DNA of 64,000 bases from Bombardia bombarda. Lineage: Eukaryota; Ascomycota; Sordariomycetes; Sordariales; Lasiosphaeriaceae. Made by a program: the position numbers and the translations under genes. Where the stretch lies: the NCBI GenBank assembly GCA_030512295.1, contig JAULSR010000001.1, positions 1,674,001-1,738,000 on the forward strand. Reading direction: 5' to 3'. Below the pieces are notes generated by a model. That model was not told where the DNA came from, searched no databases, and was given only the letters and a program-made list of their open reading frames with translations. Below are positions 24,101 through 33,086 of this stretch, in pieces (position 1 is the first letter of the stretch; every line of letters begins with the position of its first letter).

Positions 24101-27100
24101 CGTTCCTGAGCCCAGGGATCAAGATGCCACTATTGTCCACCTCGCCCAGAGGCAGCAGCGTAAATGTATCCTGCCAAAGACGCTCGAAAACCTGGGCGTC
24201 ACAGCCCGAGGCAACCTTGGTAGAAGACAGCATAACCGAATGCGTAACATCCCAAAACGAGCTCCTCGGGATATTCGCACTCTCCAACACCCGCATCATC
24301 ACCACCCAGCAGTTGGCAAGCACCTGCCGTGGAGGTATCCCCCGTTCCCTGACCGAGAAGCGTTGGAGATCGCCATAAAGCGCACGCAGCTCCTCCATCC
24401 CAAACCCCACCAGGCCCTTCACAACCACCGTCGCCATCCTCTTGAGCAGCTCCTCGACCTTCATCCCCTGCACAACATCAATCCCCTCCCGGCTCAGCGA
24501 ATACACCGGGAGTATCGCCACCGCAAACCGCACGGCAACCTCCAGCCACGCCTTCTTCTTCCTCACCGCCAAAACAGCCCAATCAACCGCCTCCAACCTG
24601 CCAACAAACGTCCCCATCACCTCCAGAAACCGCGCCACGAACGCCCTCTCCTCATCCTCACCACCCACGCTCAGCCCATCCAGCACATACCCCAGCACAA
24701 ACGCCGCCGCCTCAACCACCTTACCCCCTTCAGACCCACCGAGCAGCTGCTCGGCAACCCAGTCAACCAGGATCCCAAACTCGGAGCTCGTGCGATCGTC
24801 CCAGACCCCCCACCGCAGCGCCTGGCCCCCGCCGTCATCGAGCACGAATGAAACAGCCGGTCGCGGGTGATGCTGCTGCCGACGTATCCTCTCGGCGAAT
24901 CTGGGCTCTGCTGCCCGCCTGACATGGCCCCTGCCGATGACGGTGCTCTCGTGGAAGAAGGTACCGCGTTCGAGGGGAAACACGTCAAAGTGCTGCGTGT
25001 AGACCGTGCCGTATGGACCCAGCCCTTGGAGTTTGTTGTCGTGGTTGTTATTATTCCTATTGGCGTGGTTTTCCACCACCACCACCACTGCTGCTGCTGC
25101 CTCTTCATCTGCATCTAGATCCACAGGAGTAACCTCAGCCGGTAACGGGTCGTTGGCGCGGGTGTATTGCAACGCCTCTGTATCAATCGAGCGAGGCACG
25201 TTTCTTTTGCGGAATCTGGACTTGGCGTTCTTTCTCGCTTCTCTCCTGTTAACCTGTGGCGGCGGTGGTGTCTCAGCTGCATTATTGCTTTCTATCGTCC
25301 CTGCGTGTTCAGGCTCTTGTTGCAATGTCAAAAGATGCACGTGAATAGACTTGTCCAGGCGAATCCGTTCAGCCGGACCAAGCGCTTTGCGGCTTCTCCT
25401 GTAGAAGGCGTCCAGAGAGCGCTTCTTAGACGAAAGCGCCCCCCTCTGCGGGCTATCCCCCTCGGCTGTCTCGAGCTGCGCGGGCCGCAGTTGCGTGTCA
25501 ACCTTCGCCGTCTTTCGTCTCGGCGTCTTTAGGATCGACATTGATACTGTTCTTTGAGGAGGTTTCTGTGGCGGCTGTTGTTGCGAAACGTCTTTGCTGA
25601 CCGTGACGAGCCCTGCTAGGCTGGCTTGCCTGGCCGGCTTTTGTGGGAGCGAAGAAGGCAAACGTGGCCGAGGAGTCTGTGGTGTGTTGCTGTTGATTTC
25701 TTGCAGAGCCGTCCTCGTCCCCGATCCTTCTGGCGGCCGTCTTGGTGCTGCTGTTGCTGCTCGAACGGAAACCCTTGGCCTGGTCTTACCAGACTTCCAG
25801 TCCCGCAGAGCAGAAAGCGCATCAATGTTGTCTTGTCGAGTAGCCAAGCTGACTACCTTCCTGGACGGGCTGACCTTGCCCAAGTCTGCCTTTTTCTTGA
25901 CCACACGGGCTGCGATCTTTATGAACCTGGGAGCTTGGGGTTCCATGACATCCAAGATGCTCAGACGTGGAGGTGTAGCAGCTCTTCTATTATTTCTAGA
26001 CGATGTGGTTCTTTGCCTGCGTTGACCGGCGGTCGCCCCTCTTGATGGCGTTCCAACGGCTGCTGCTGCACTTTTAGATCGACCCAAGGCTTGGGTGATT
26101 TTGGGCTGTCGTAGATTCTGGCCGGGACGACCGTCAAATGTAGATGACGATATCCTCTTTTTGCGCCTCTTGGCCCGCCCTGAGAGATCGAAAGAGCCTT
26201 TCCTCTTTCCTCGCCCGGGAAGCATCCTATCGATGAAGTCATCCTCCATGTCGGAGGCCCCGTCGTCATCGTCGTCTAGGACCCCCACTGGCGGCGGCGG
26301 CCGGGTCTGGGCAGGGCGGCTCCGTGAGATCTCCCCTGCCCTGTTTGGCACCGGTGTCGGCCTGCCACCGCCGTCGGACTCATCAGAGTCGTCAAAGACG
26401 AATGGGTCGGCGATAGATTGTCTTGGGGTGCTCTGTTTTGGCAAAGCGATGCCGCGTCTCACGCCGGGATGCAATGGCGGCTCGGGGCTGTTTCTGGCCG
26501 TTCTGACAGCAGCGACAGCCTTGTCCTTTTGTTGGTCCAGACGTAACCAAGAAGCCGGCAGGACGCCCTTTATTCTCCTGACGTTTTGCCGCACTACGTC
26601 TGAGCCACTTTTAGAGCTGTGGGTAGAAGATGCCGAGTCCGAGTCTGAGTCTGGGCCGCTCAGGTCGATCTGTTGGTCTGATGTTTCCAAGATGGAAAAG
26701 TCGACATCTATCCTGCGTGGTGGATTGGTGGATGAAAGCTGTCTCCGGGAAGATGCCAAAGGCGACACAGCAGGTCTCCTTGATAGAGGTCTAGGGGTTA
26801 TGCTCAAGTCTTGCGACGAGTCATGGGGTGTTTGAGACTTTGACGGAGAAGAGGATAGTTCCCATATTCCCGGAGGTGGTATCAGTCTGCGGTGGGGCGA
26901 TGTTTCTTTAGGAGGGGCCGGTAGGTTCTTCTGTCTTTTTGATGCCGCAGACAGCATTAACGAGCGTTGTCGCTTCAGCCTGCGTGAACGTGAATTGGTA
27001 GTTTCCGGCACAAGCTCTTCTAGAGAGGGAAATTCATCATCGCCAGAGAAGTTTGTGATATCCGTATGGTTTCCATTGGTCTGTTGACTACTGGCTTGTA

Positions 27101-28061
27101 ACTGATGGTCCAGGGGAGATGTCTTGGAGGGTGATGGAGAGAGGGCCAGCTCATCACGGTCGTCGACATCGTCATCAAAAAGTATGGGTTCGCTCTCCTC
27201 TGTTGGCTGGGTTGTATCATCGCGGCCGCGCGCCTCTTGACTCTCCTCGGCCTGAAACTCTTGTTCCTGGGAATCTTCCTTTTCCGTTGTTTTTCGGGCC
27301 GACTGCGGGGGTACAACTACCTTCACGGGCTTTATGCCGTGAGACTTCATAAAGGTGGAATATTGCGCATTTTCAAGCAAGTATGGGTGTTGCTGAATCG
27401 GCTTCCGTGGTCGCAGCGATCGTTCCAGTCGAACAGCAGCTTGTCTCGACAAGTTTTCCTCGTCATCGGTCGAAGTCCCGCGGTTCTGTGGCTGGCTGGG
27501 CTCAATCCGCGATGGCTCAGGAGATCTTGGGGTTTTGGATGCTTTGGATGCTTTCGAGGAGAGGCTCGAGGGGACGGCGCGAGAGAGTGGTGACGTGATC
27601 CTAACATAGCCTGTCGATATCTCGTCCTCCAAGAAAGCTAGCTCAGTAACAGCTGGGGGTTCAACTGGTGTGGCTGCTGCTTCGTCAACAGCAACGCGAG
27701 GGGCTGTGTAGAGCAGTATTTCTAGTGTGTTTCGTTCCGATAATGGACGTGATGGTAGGTATGTGTCGTCTTGTTCTGGCCGTGTTTCTTCGTCGCTCAT
27801 GTATCGGGATGAGGATATTGGTGACAATGGGGAGCTGGGCACGCTCCAGATATCTGCATCTTTAGGGGGCTGAGGCGGTACATCTTGCGCCAGCTCATCC
27901 TCGAGCGCATTTTCGCGAAGTTGGAAAATACGGTGGCCATGCTCCTGCGAGCCTGGCTTGTCATCGGCATTGTCCGTATCGTTGTCGGGGTCGTTGATAT
28001 CAATGTCGAGGCTCTCGTCGTCCGAGTCTGGAACTTCCCCTAATTCCCTCCAATTCTTCAT
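21114..28061 (-). CDS. mus7: Mus7/MMS22-family DNA repair protein
   Basis: Very large nuclear protein of replication-fork repair. In yeasts the family (Mms22, Mus7) acts with a cullin ubiquitin ligase after fork damage. One uninterrupted exon encodes 2315 residues. The start carries the family signature WRELGEVPDSDDE followed by acidic runs. The N-terminal 1000 residues are disordered, with many Ser/Pro/Arg patches and basic tracts. The C-terminal 1300 residues are helical and contain the Mus7/MMS22 core, for example VFPLERGTFFHESTVIGRG, the long alpha-rich stretch after it, and SLDYVPSSQDPQLHMAGI. The absence of introns over 6.9 kb contrasts with neighbours such as GLC3. The start codon is the only ATG giving this N-terminal motif. 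Confidence 0.92.
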   Translation of the reverse strand: MKNWRELGEVPDSDDESLDIDINDPDNDTDNADDKPGSQEHGHRIFQLRENALEDELAQDVPPQPPKDADIWSVPSSPLSPISSSRYMSDEETRPEQDDTYLPSRPLSERNTLEILLYTAPRVAVDEAAATPVEPPAVTELAFLEDEISTGYVRITSPLSRAVPSSLSSKASKASKTPRSPEPSRIEPSQPQNRGTSTDDEENLSRQAAVRLERSLRPRKPIQQHPYLLENAQYSTFMKSHGIKPVKVVVPPQSARKTTEKEDSQEQEFQAEESQEARGRDDTTQPTEESEPILFDDDVDDRDELALSPSPSKTSPLDHQLQASSQQTNGNHTDITNFSGDDEFPSLEELVPETTNSRSRRLKRQRSLMLSAASKRQKNLPAPPKETSPHRRLIPPPGIWELSSSPSKSQTPHDSSQDLSITPRPLSRRPAVSPLASSRRQLSSTNPPRRIDVDFSILETSDQQIDLSGPDSDSDSASSTHSSKSGSDVVRQNVRRIKGVLPASWLRLDQQKDKAVAAVRTARNSPEPPLHPGVRRGIALPKQSTPRQSIADPFVFDDSDESDGGGRPTPVPNRAGEISRSRPAQTRPPPPVGVLDDDDDGASDMEDDFIDRMLPGRGKRKGSFDLSGRAKRRKKRISSSTFDGRPGQNLRQPKITQALGRSKSAAAAVGTPSRGATAGQRRQRTTSSRNNRRAATPPRLSILDVMEPQAPRFIKIAARVVKKKADLGKVSPSRKVVSLATRQDNIDALSALRDWKSGKTRPRVSVRAATAAPRRPPEGSGTRTALQEINSNTPQTPRPRLPSSLPQKPARQASLAGLVTVSKDVSQQQPPQKPPQRTVSMSILKTPRRKTAKVDTQLRPAQLETAEGDSPQRGALSSKKRSLDAFYRRSRKALGPAERIRLDKSIHVHLLTLQQEPEHAGTIESNNAAETPPPPQVNRREARKNAKSRFRKRNVPRSIDTEALQYTRANDPLPAEVTPVDLDADEEAAAAVVVVVENHANRNNNNHDNKLQGLGPYGTVYTQHFDVFPLERGTFFHESTVIGRGHVRRAAEPRFAERIRRQQHHPRPAVSFVLDDGGGQALRWGVWDDRTSSEFGILVDWVAEQLLGGSEGGKVVEAAAFVLGYVLDGLSVGGEDEERAFVARFLEVMGTFVGRLEAVDWAVLAVRKKKAWLEVAVRFAVAILPVYSLSREGIDVVQGMKVEELLKRMATVVVKGLVGFGMEELRALYGDLQRFSVRERGIPPRQVLANCWVVMMRVLESANIPRSSFWDVTHSVMLSSTKVASGCDAQVFERLWQDTFTLLPLGEVDNSGILIPGLRNAVPLEGWSLPQQLLKRVFGLYKSNTRQPPSFNEYCRALVARCHFLIQLWGWRKCTGIVGTIFDFFGSQSLAHLRNEEVYRSPKFLEELGRNPSLAIEPDDRCFHIFIKILALAIQRLKQLGRLNDIRNLVARTLPNHNRQYLKEDIIHQHDLAALRNHHDLLCTLFWAAPPDLRPAVHLIEKLVTPGTAHKEACLINIRAWNQLARFVVASGEGAAAFRPFVSWRNNVFNQVLDQYLSAASDIEQQFRALSKDMPGGISVDVRDDMIAKNKATAMDVLHFSVKASLDVQKYAPDLGTTMYALSTPQLQKVFSSLDFRSPGFDWGVLRVAIETLEHYLGRVDEVSEEQYSSEFVDQVDTSQIEDAVLLINEQLAKEYFYMSRATIGMPMKKTPFGRQTDQAVCAEKTVILAARIVARFVKDRLTQLAPYFTPGKYGLFSDLPRNLTGPERKYLPLFIANLVKNHVFDFKDLGTNILGLWMLAIIKPLRFMGYENHLAEVLQRKGLPFLDKATAASVAIAPDYNSSVELFSCALHHMRRALREAGSSAQSKQSRDESAKVLQLAMQKMKEDLALLRAEAEGDNNNNVEHLAYIAFVRQLISLIKSHGVGICVIDVFFTQPSLDYVPSSQDPQLHMAGIIAYGVRLSEKEFTAVPQLFYYLYNNFKIALGNDRLAQECGILEKAMGNDRHVLGFVLQYMLPATIRACEQADEAWILLETYVKALGNLLTGACVPRELAGEDVEEHVVGVLASILAWLGHVRDGGDGSLSAGRLRVVGILAGVANILQPSLRTYLFSGPSGESEKQFGLVEAAVDDVGKVFAEACDHLGETLLLLLAPGEEDGEEEGRKVVNVHAAMLLSGLPPSLAGVTASPRVQEFAKTIVVDVRKSWIVEGELVTVQMAGRGPAAAGSGPGAGGAGIAAAWLPTPTQSVGTRCPPLGSIEEMMREVYGLMGEWKLGREFIERKRRSKRRGGLERVGGAYRRGRGVGGVMTEDDLFF

Positions 28062-29830
28062 GGCTTCAGCTTTTCCTGTCCATACTTAATTGCACCGTTT
28101 TCATCGTTATGCCTCTGTCCAGCAGATTGTCAGCCTAAAATCTAGGCACAAGGACTTGTGATGGTGTTGCAAACATCCCTGGTCGTCTTTGGCACATGGG
28201 TCTCACTCCAACATCCAAACGCGTAATTAACGGTGAGAGACGCGACTGAGCTGCCTATGGTGGGGCAAACGTGGCGGTCCAGCATGGGCTGGCCAGTGCC
28301 CAATACGCGTCGCGGGCCGCGACATTGCATCATCCATTGCATTGGTCGCTTCAGTGGTGGGCACCTATCACTTCACTACAGGGTTCCGATCTGTACCGAC
28401 ACGCTAGGTTTCGTTGCACCACCCATGGTTGACTATTTGCATCAGGCGCCGGTCAATCTGCGAGGCCATCTGACGATTTTCTGGGAAAAGTTAGACAAGA
28501 GTGTTTCTGCTGCAAGACTCTGTGATCCGTTGGTTAAACATGAGCGGAATTCGCAAGCAATTGACAATTGCGCTCGTCATTGGCGTCGGCGTAGTAAATG
28601 GTAAGAATCCATGTTTCAGGCTCTCTCGGCGTGACGAAGTCCAAATCCAATAGACGTTAACTGGTAAAGCAGGCTATTATACATTTGCGCCAGCTCTGAA
28701 GCAGGCCGAAGAGGAAAGAAATACCACGATCCTCGGGTGAGTCCTCCAAGCGGCTTGTTACGTACCTCCTTATTTAAACTCACCTTCATAGCTACCCAAA
28801 AACTCAAGCTCAAGACTCACAACAAGCGACGCAATCGCCAAATGACAAGCCAGCCAGATAATGCACTTAGGTCTTTGCAAAACCAAAGGACACCATGACG
28901 CTGGAAGTGGCTATTATCTCTCAAATGCACAGCTCTAGCTAGGACCGACATAGATGTTCAGTGAATAGAGTGGATGGGAGTCTGCTAGATAATCACCAGG
29001 GTGGGATTGGATGGTCAAAGGTTGAAGCCCATGTTGATAACATGTCTGCACACTTTATTAGACGGGACAATAAACTTAAGGTGGACATACCTACTATAAA
29101 GCCCAAGAGTATTCAGGGGCGAGACAATGTGATGCGGACATGGAAAGGAGTCTAGCGAGTCCTTGGGTAAGCAGTATCGAGCCAAGCTAGGCACCTATAA
29201 TATAAGCAAAACGGTAATTCTCACATCGCCTTGGAAGTGCATGAAAATATCTCGTCCCTCCGAGTTACACTCAACTTTATGAGATTTGTGGTTTGGCAAC
29301 GCAGCAGAATTGTCACATCATGGATACAGATGAATTGGAGCTCCTGGTTGGTTGTCAGCTCAGACACGTTATAGGAATGGAGCCGGGCGGGATGGAGGAA
29401 TAAAACATAGCGGAAAGGTCCGTTTTGGAGCTCCCATCAGTGGGTTGTGTGCTGAAGGTGTCCTGCGGAGCTGCCCGCGTAGCAGTAACCGACGCCTGAA
29501 GCTTACCTCATACAGAGCTTAGTTGCTTGGCACGCCTCCGTTTGGCCGCAAACGCAGGGGGCAACGCCGGGAAGAAACGGGGCCCGGACGCACTGGCACC
29601 TTTCATCAGACCACTCACACAAGTTCCGAAGCTAGGTGTGTGTGTGGCCCAAAAAAAGCTCGTCCCATTTCATGACTTCACACCTCTCACAATCAACGTC
29701 GATACGAAGCTCCAGAGCCGTCATCCGCGCGGGCACCCTATTCTCGACCGACCACCCACCCACGGCCAATCTCCACTCTCCCAAAAAACACTCTCGAGTT
29801 GTTTTACGACGCACCAAATAATCCGCAAAA
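28062..29830. other. Intergenic: divergent promoter region MUS7 / COX5
   Basis: About 1.8 kb between divergent genes. Open frames up to about 120 codons (28233-28604 +) show no family resemblance. A CCAAT box lies near the COX5 start. No RNA gene was recognised. Confidence 0.55.
29766..29770 (+). promoter_or_regulatory. CCAAT box upstream of COX5
   Basis: The pentamer CCAAT in GGCCAATCT lies about 60 bp before the COX5 ATG. The fungal HAP/CCAAT-binding complex is known to control many respiratory genes, so the element is plausible here; binding is inferred. Confidence 0.4.
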
Positions 29831-30833
29831 ATGCTTCGCACCACACCGTCGGCCGCGTTGCGCAACGCCGTTGCGCGCGCTGTCGCCCCCCAGAAGACGG
29901 TCGTCTCCCTCGGCTGCCGCGCCGCCTCGACCCACGCCATCTCCAACCCGACGCTAGCCAACATCGAGAAGAGATGGGAGGGCCTGCCGATGCAAGAGCA
30001 GGCTGAGCTCTGGATGGCTCTGCGGGACCGCATGAAGGAGAGCTGGGCCGAGATGACCGTCCAGGAGAAGAAGGCTGGTAAGTGCTTGTCAACAAACACC
30101 CACCGCAAATAAAAACCACAACGCTGCAAAAGAGCTTGCAATCAGTCAATTCTCCCTTAACGTCGGCAAGCGAGGCATCGAGATGGCTTCACAATTGGTT
30201 GAGAGGTTCAATTGACGAGTCGGGTCGGTCGGGCGGGGAGGGAAGGGGAGAGCTGAAAGGAGCTAGCTAGGCCAGCTGGCCAGCTGTAAGGGATAACCAC
30301 CGCCAGAGGCCCATGATTGAGAATCAACAGCCAGCCAGCCAGCCAGCATCAGCTCTCCAATTGAGCGCCCAGTCTTGCCCGCCCGCTCGCCCTTGATACC
30401 AAACCCGTGGATATGGAACCCAATTGAACAAGGACTAAAAAAAAAGCTGACGTCAATTGCCTCACATAGCGTACTGGATTGCCTTCGGTCCCCACGGCCC
30501 CCGCTCCCTCCCCCCCGCGGGCGAGGGCAAGAAGGTTGCTCTCTACACTGCCGTGGGTGTCGGCCTCAGCTTCGTCATCTTCGCTGCCCTGCGCTCGTTC
30601 GCCAAGCCGCCGCCCAGCACCATGACCAAGGAGTGGCAGGAGGAGACGAACGAGTACCTCAAGGTGCGTACATTTACCAGCGTTTATGTTGATGTCGCTA
30701 TTGTTGTTATTATCATGTTGCTAACGTGCTCTCTTACTCCTCACAGGCCCAGAACTCGGACCCGTTGACGGGTATCTCGTCCGAGGGCTACGAGGGCAAG
30801 GGCCATGTCCAGTCGCCCTCTGGCAAGCCATAA
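29831..30833 (+). CDS. COX5: Cytochrome c oxidase subunit COX5 (mammalian subunit IV family)
   Basis: Nuclear-encoded subunit of respiratory complex IV in the inner mitochondrial membrane. Exons 29831-30077, 30470-30663 and 30747-30833 give 175 residues. The N-terminus (MLRTTPSAALRNAVARAV...) is a clear matrix presequence. The mature part starts near HAISNPTLANIEKRWEGLP and carries the family motif AYWIAFGPHGPR. A single membrane helix runs over about residues 105-125 (VALYTAVGVGLSFVIFAAL). The tail after it fits the intermembrane-space part of the yeast COX5/mammalian COX4 family. The first intron is 392 nt, far longer than others here; its ends GTAAGT and CACATAG and a GCTGAC branch-like word are standard. 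The second intron is 83 nt. Confidence 0.95.
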
Positions 30834-33086
30834 ATTTCCATGACCGGGAAAGTTTTCTTTTTTTACCCTGGTTTATAGAGAAAGACAAGCAAAACAGTCC
30901 TCATCGGCAATCAATTCGTCGTATGTGTAACACGAGAGTGAGGAATGACTGGGGATGGAGAGAAGAGAGATGATGAAGGAGAGGGGTACCGGAGGAAGCA
31001 GCTACTGGCTGGTACTGGACGGGTGTAAATATTGTACAACGCTGACAATTCGACATCATTTTCTTTGTCAGTGCGCGCTCGCTTACACCTTTTTGTTGTT
31101 TGGCATATGATGACTGCTGGTAAGGCGGGCCTGTGAAGTTCTGATGATTGTGCTGTTGCGGGCACGCGGAGCTCTTGGTGGTTGTTGGTGTACCGAGACT
31201 AAGCAGCCTGGCGTTTTGAAAGGCTATCTTGAGCGAGTGTCATATGAGATGGGGAGTGATTGTGAGTCGGAGGAGGCGGTATATGGATGAGAGTACAGCA
31301 TCATGCTCTTATCCGTCCATGTGTCGTTTTATGGTCTTGACCTAGCCAGTTCTGTACCCAGTATTTGACTGAGCCTCGTTGCATGTCCGAAGTATTACCC
31401 AAGCAAGCTCTATCAAAGTATCAAGAACGTGTGTGAGAGTGGATAACATCATGTCAAAAGGGACTAGCAGCAGTGGAACTCAATGGGAAACAGGGGGTAT
31501 TTATAGGTTGAATAGTCTATGTTCATCCAGAGTCTTGCCAGGCAGGCATCACAGCAGCACAAGAGCCGTCCCTGACCTGGGCGAATTTCGGCCGCGATTT
31601 ACGTTTATTTATGCTTGGCGATTACATTGCCGCTTGCTGAGTCGGCTGTCTTCTTTCGGCGACTGGGTACCCCTTTATAATGGGCGACGATTGACACGCC
31701 AATATTACCTGATGATAAAACTTATACATAATTGATGATCGGAACATAATGCGACGATTGCCGACCAACATACTTAGCCAGCCAAGCAGTTACACGAGTC
31801 GAGTCGAGCGTCGAGTCAAAATATGAGGTACATATGGACTACATGCATACCTTATAAAGCACCTGCTGTCTGTACCACCTATCAAGTAGCACCAATGGAG
31901 CCCACAGTTCCCAGCTGCGCCCATGGGCCCAGACAGCCTTTTGATTGGTGGAAAATACTCGGACGAGGCCGGGTCGAAGCTACCAGGGGACCAAAGCCAG
32001 GCTCCCCACTGCCCCTTCTCAAGCTATTGCCCGATTTTGCCGGGATATTGGAGAGGCGGGCGAGGCAGGGCGTGCTGCATTTCGGGGATCTTAGAGGGCA
32101 AAAAATCAGCGAGAAAAGCACACTGCATTGCACCCATTGGGTGGTTGGTGGTGGTGCGGTGTCGGGGACGTGGGGGAACGCAGTGAGGGGGACCAAGCTT
32201 ATGCTCGTTTTTGGGGTACCTTTTTTCAGGAACCCCTCCCCAACCTTAACATGCTATCCTCTTTCATCCTTCGATTGCCCTTTTACGCGAATAGCAGCAG
32301 CTCTTGGGGCATCCGGGGGTCCGACTGATCCCAGAACGAGTTATTAATGATGAGGTACTTGCTAAGTCTACTGTCAGAGACGATCAAAATGTCTCTGCCC
32401 TCCTTTGCTGTTGTGATTGATTGTTGGGCAATTAAAGGCTTCAGAGTTTGGAGCTAGAAAGAAAAACCTTGTCCCGCCGTCGTTTCTTTTTCGGAGAAAG
32501 AGAGAGGGACGGACGACAGACAGCACACACGTAAGTACGCTTTGTTCCTGCTGCAGCCTTTTCTGTTACAAGCCAAGCTATCGGGCCCTGCGATCTGCTA
32601 CTATCGGTTGATCTACCATCGCTGCGATCTGCTTTCGGCTCGTTCTTAGGCGGCAAGAAGTAGGTAACCAGCAAGTACTGTAAGTACCCTACATACCCTT
32701 GCTTATTTGCCTCTAGCTCGCTCCCTTCGGAGTAAGAGAAAACGACCGATTCATTCATTCTCAGGATTCTTTTTATTAAGGGATTTGTTTGTCTGTCTTT
32801 GCTGTCCTGGTCTGACGATACAAAGTACAGACAGGGTACTTGCCTAGAGCATTTCATTGCAATCGAGCTTCGTCCAGTCAAGAAGCTAGCCGGATCCTTG
32901 GGTCGTCTCGCCCGCTGCCCGCTGCCCGCTGCCCGCTGCCCGCTGCCCGGTTGCGTCATCGGTGGAGCTATCATTAAACAATAAGTTACGTCAAGTCAAC
33001 AAAAGGAAACAGACGAGTGTTCCTTTTACTTCGGCATTCATCGTACGAGAAACGGGAGTAGACAACTTCAATCGTTTTACTCGACC
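30834..33086. other. Intergenic: COX5 3' flank and GUT2 promoter
   Basis: About 2.25 kb. The longest open frames (31823-32347 + and 32441-32974 -) resemble no known family and overlap repeats. The right half has several AGGGG/CCCCT words (about 32005-32240), which are stress-element-like. A pentameric 7-bp repeat lies at 32911-32945. A GTAAGT donor-like word at about 32530 hints at a spliced GUT2 leader, unproven. Confidence 0.5.
32911..32945. repeat. Five tandem copies of CCCGCTG
   Basis: Perfect heptamer array about 140 bp upstream of the GUT2 ATG, in the probable leader or promoter. Confidence 0.9.

Noticed and set aside
23097..24851. 584-codon antisense frame inside MUS7
   Set aside because: No recognisable domain, Arg/Gln/His-rich translation, fully inside a convincing sense gene.
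31823..32974. Frames of 174-177 codons upstream of GUT2
   Set aside because: No family resemblance, overlapping on opposite strands, one crossing the CCCGCTG array.
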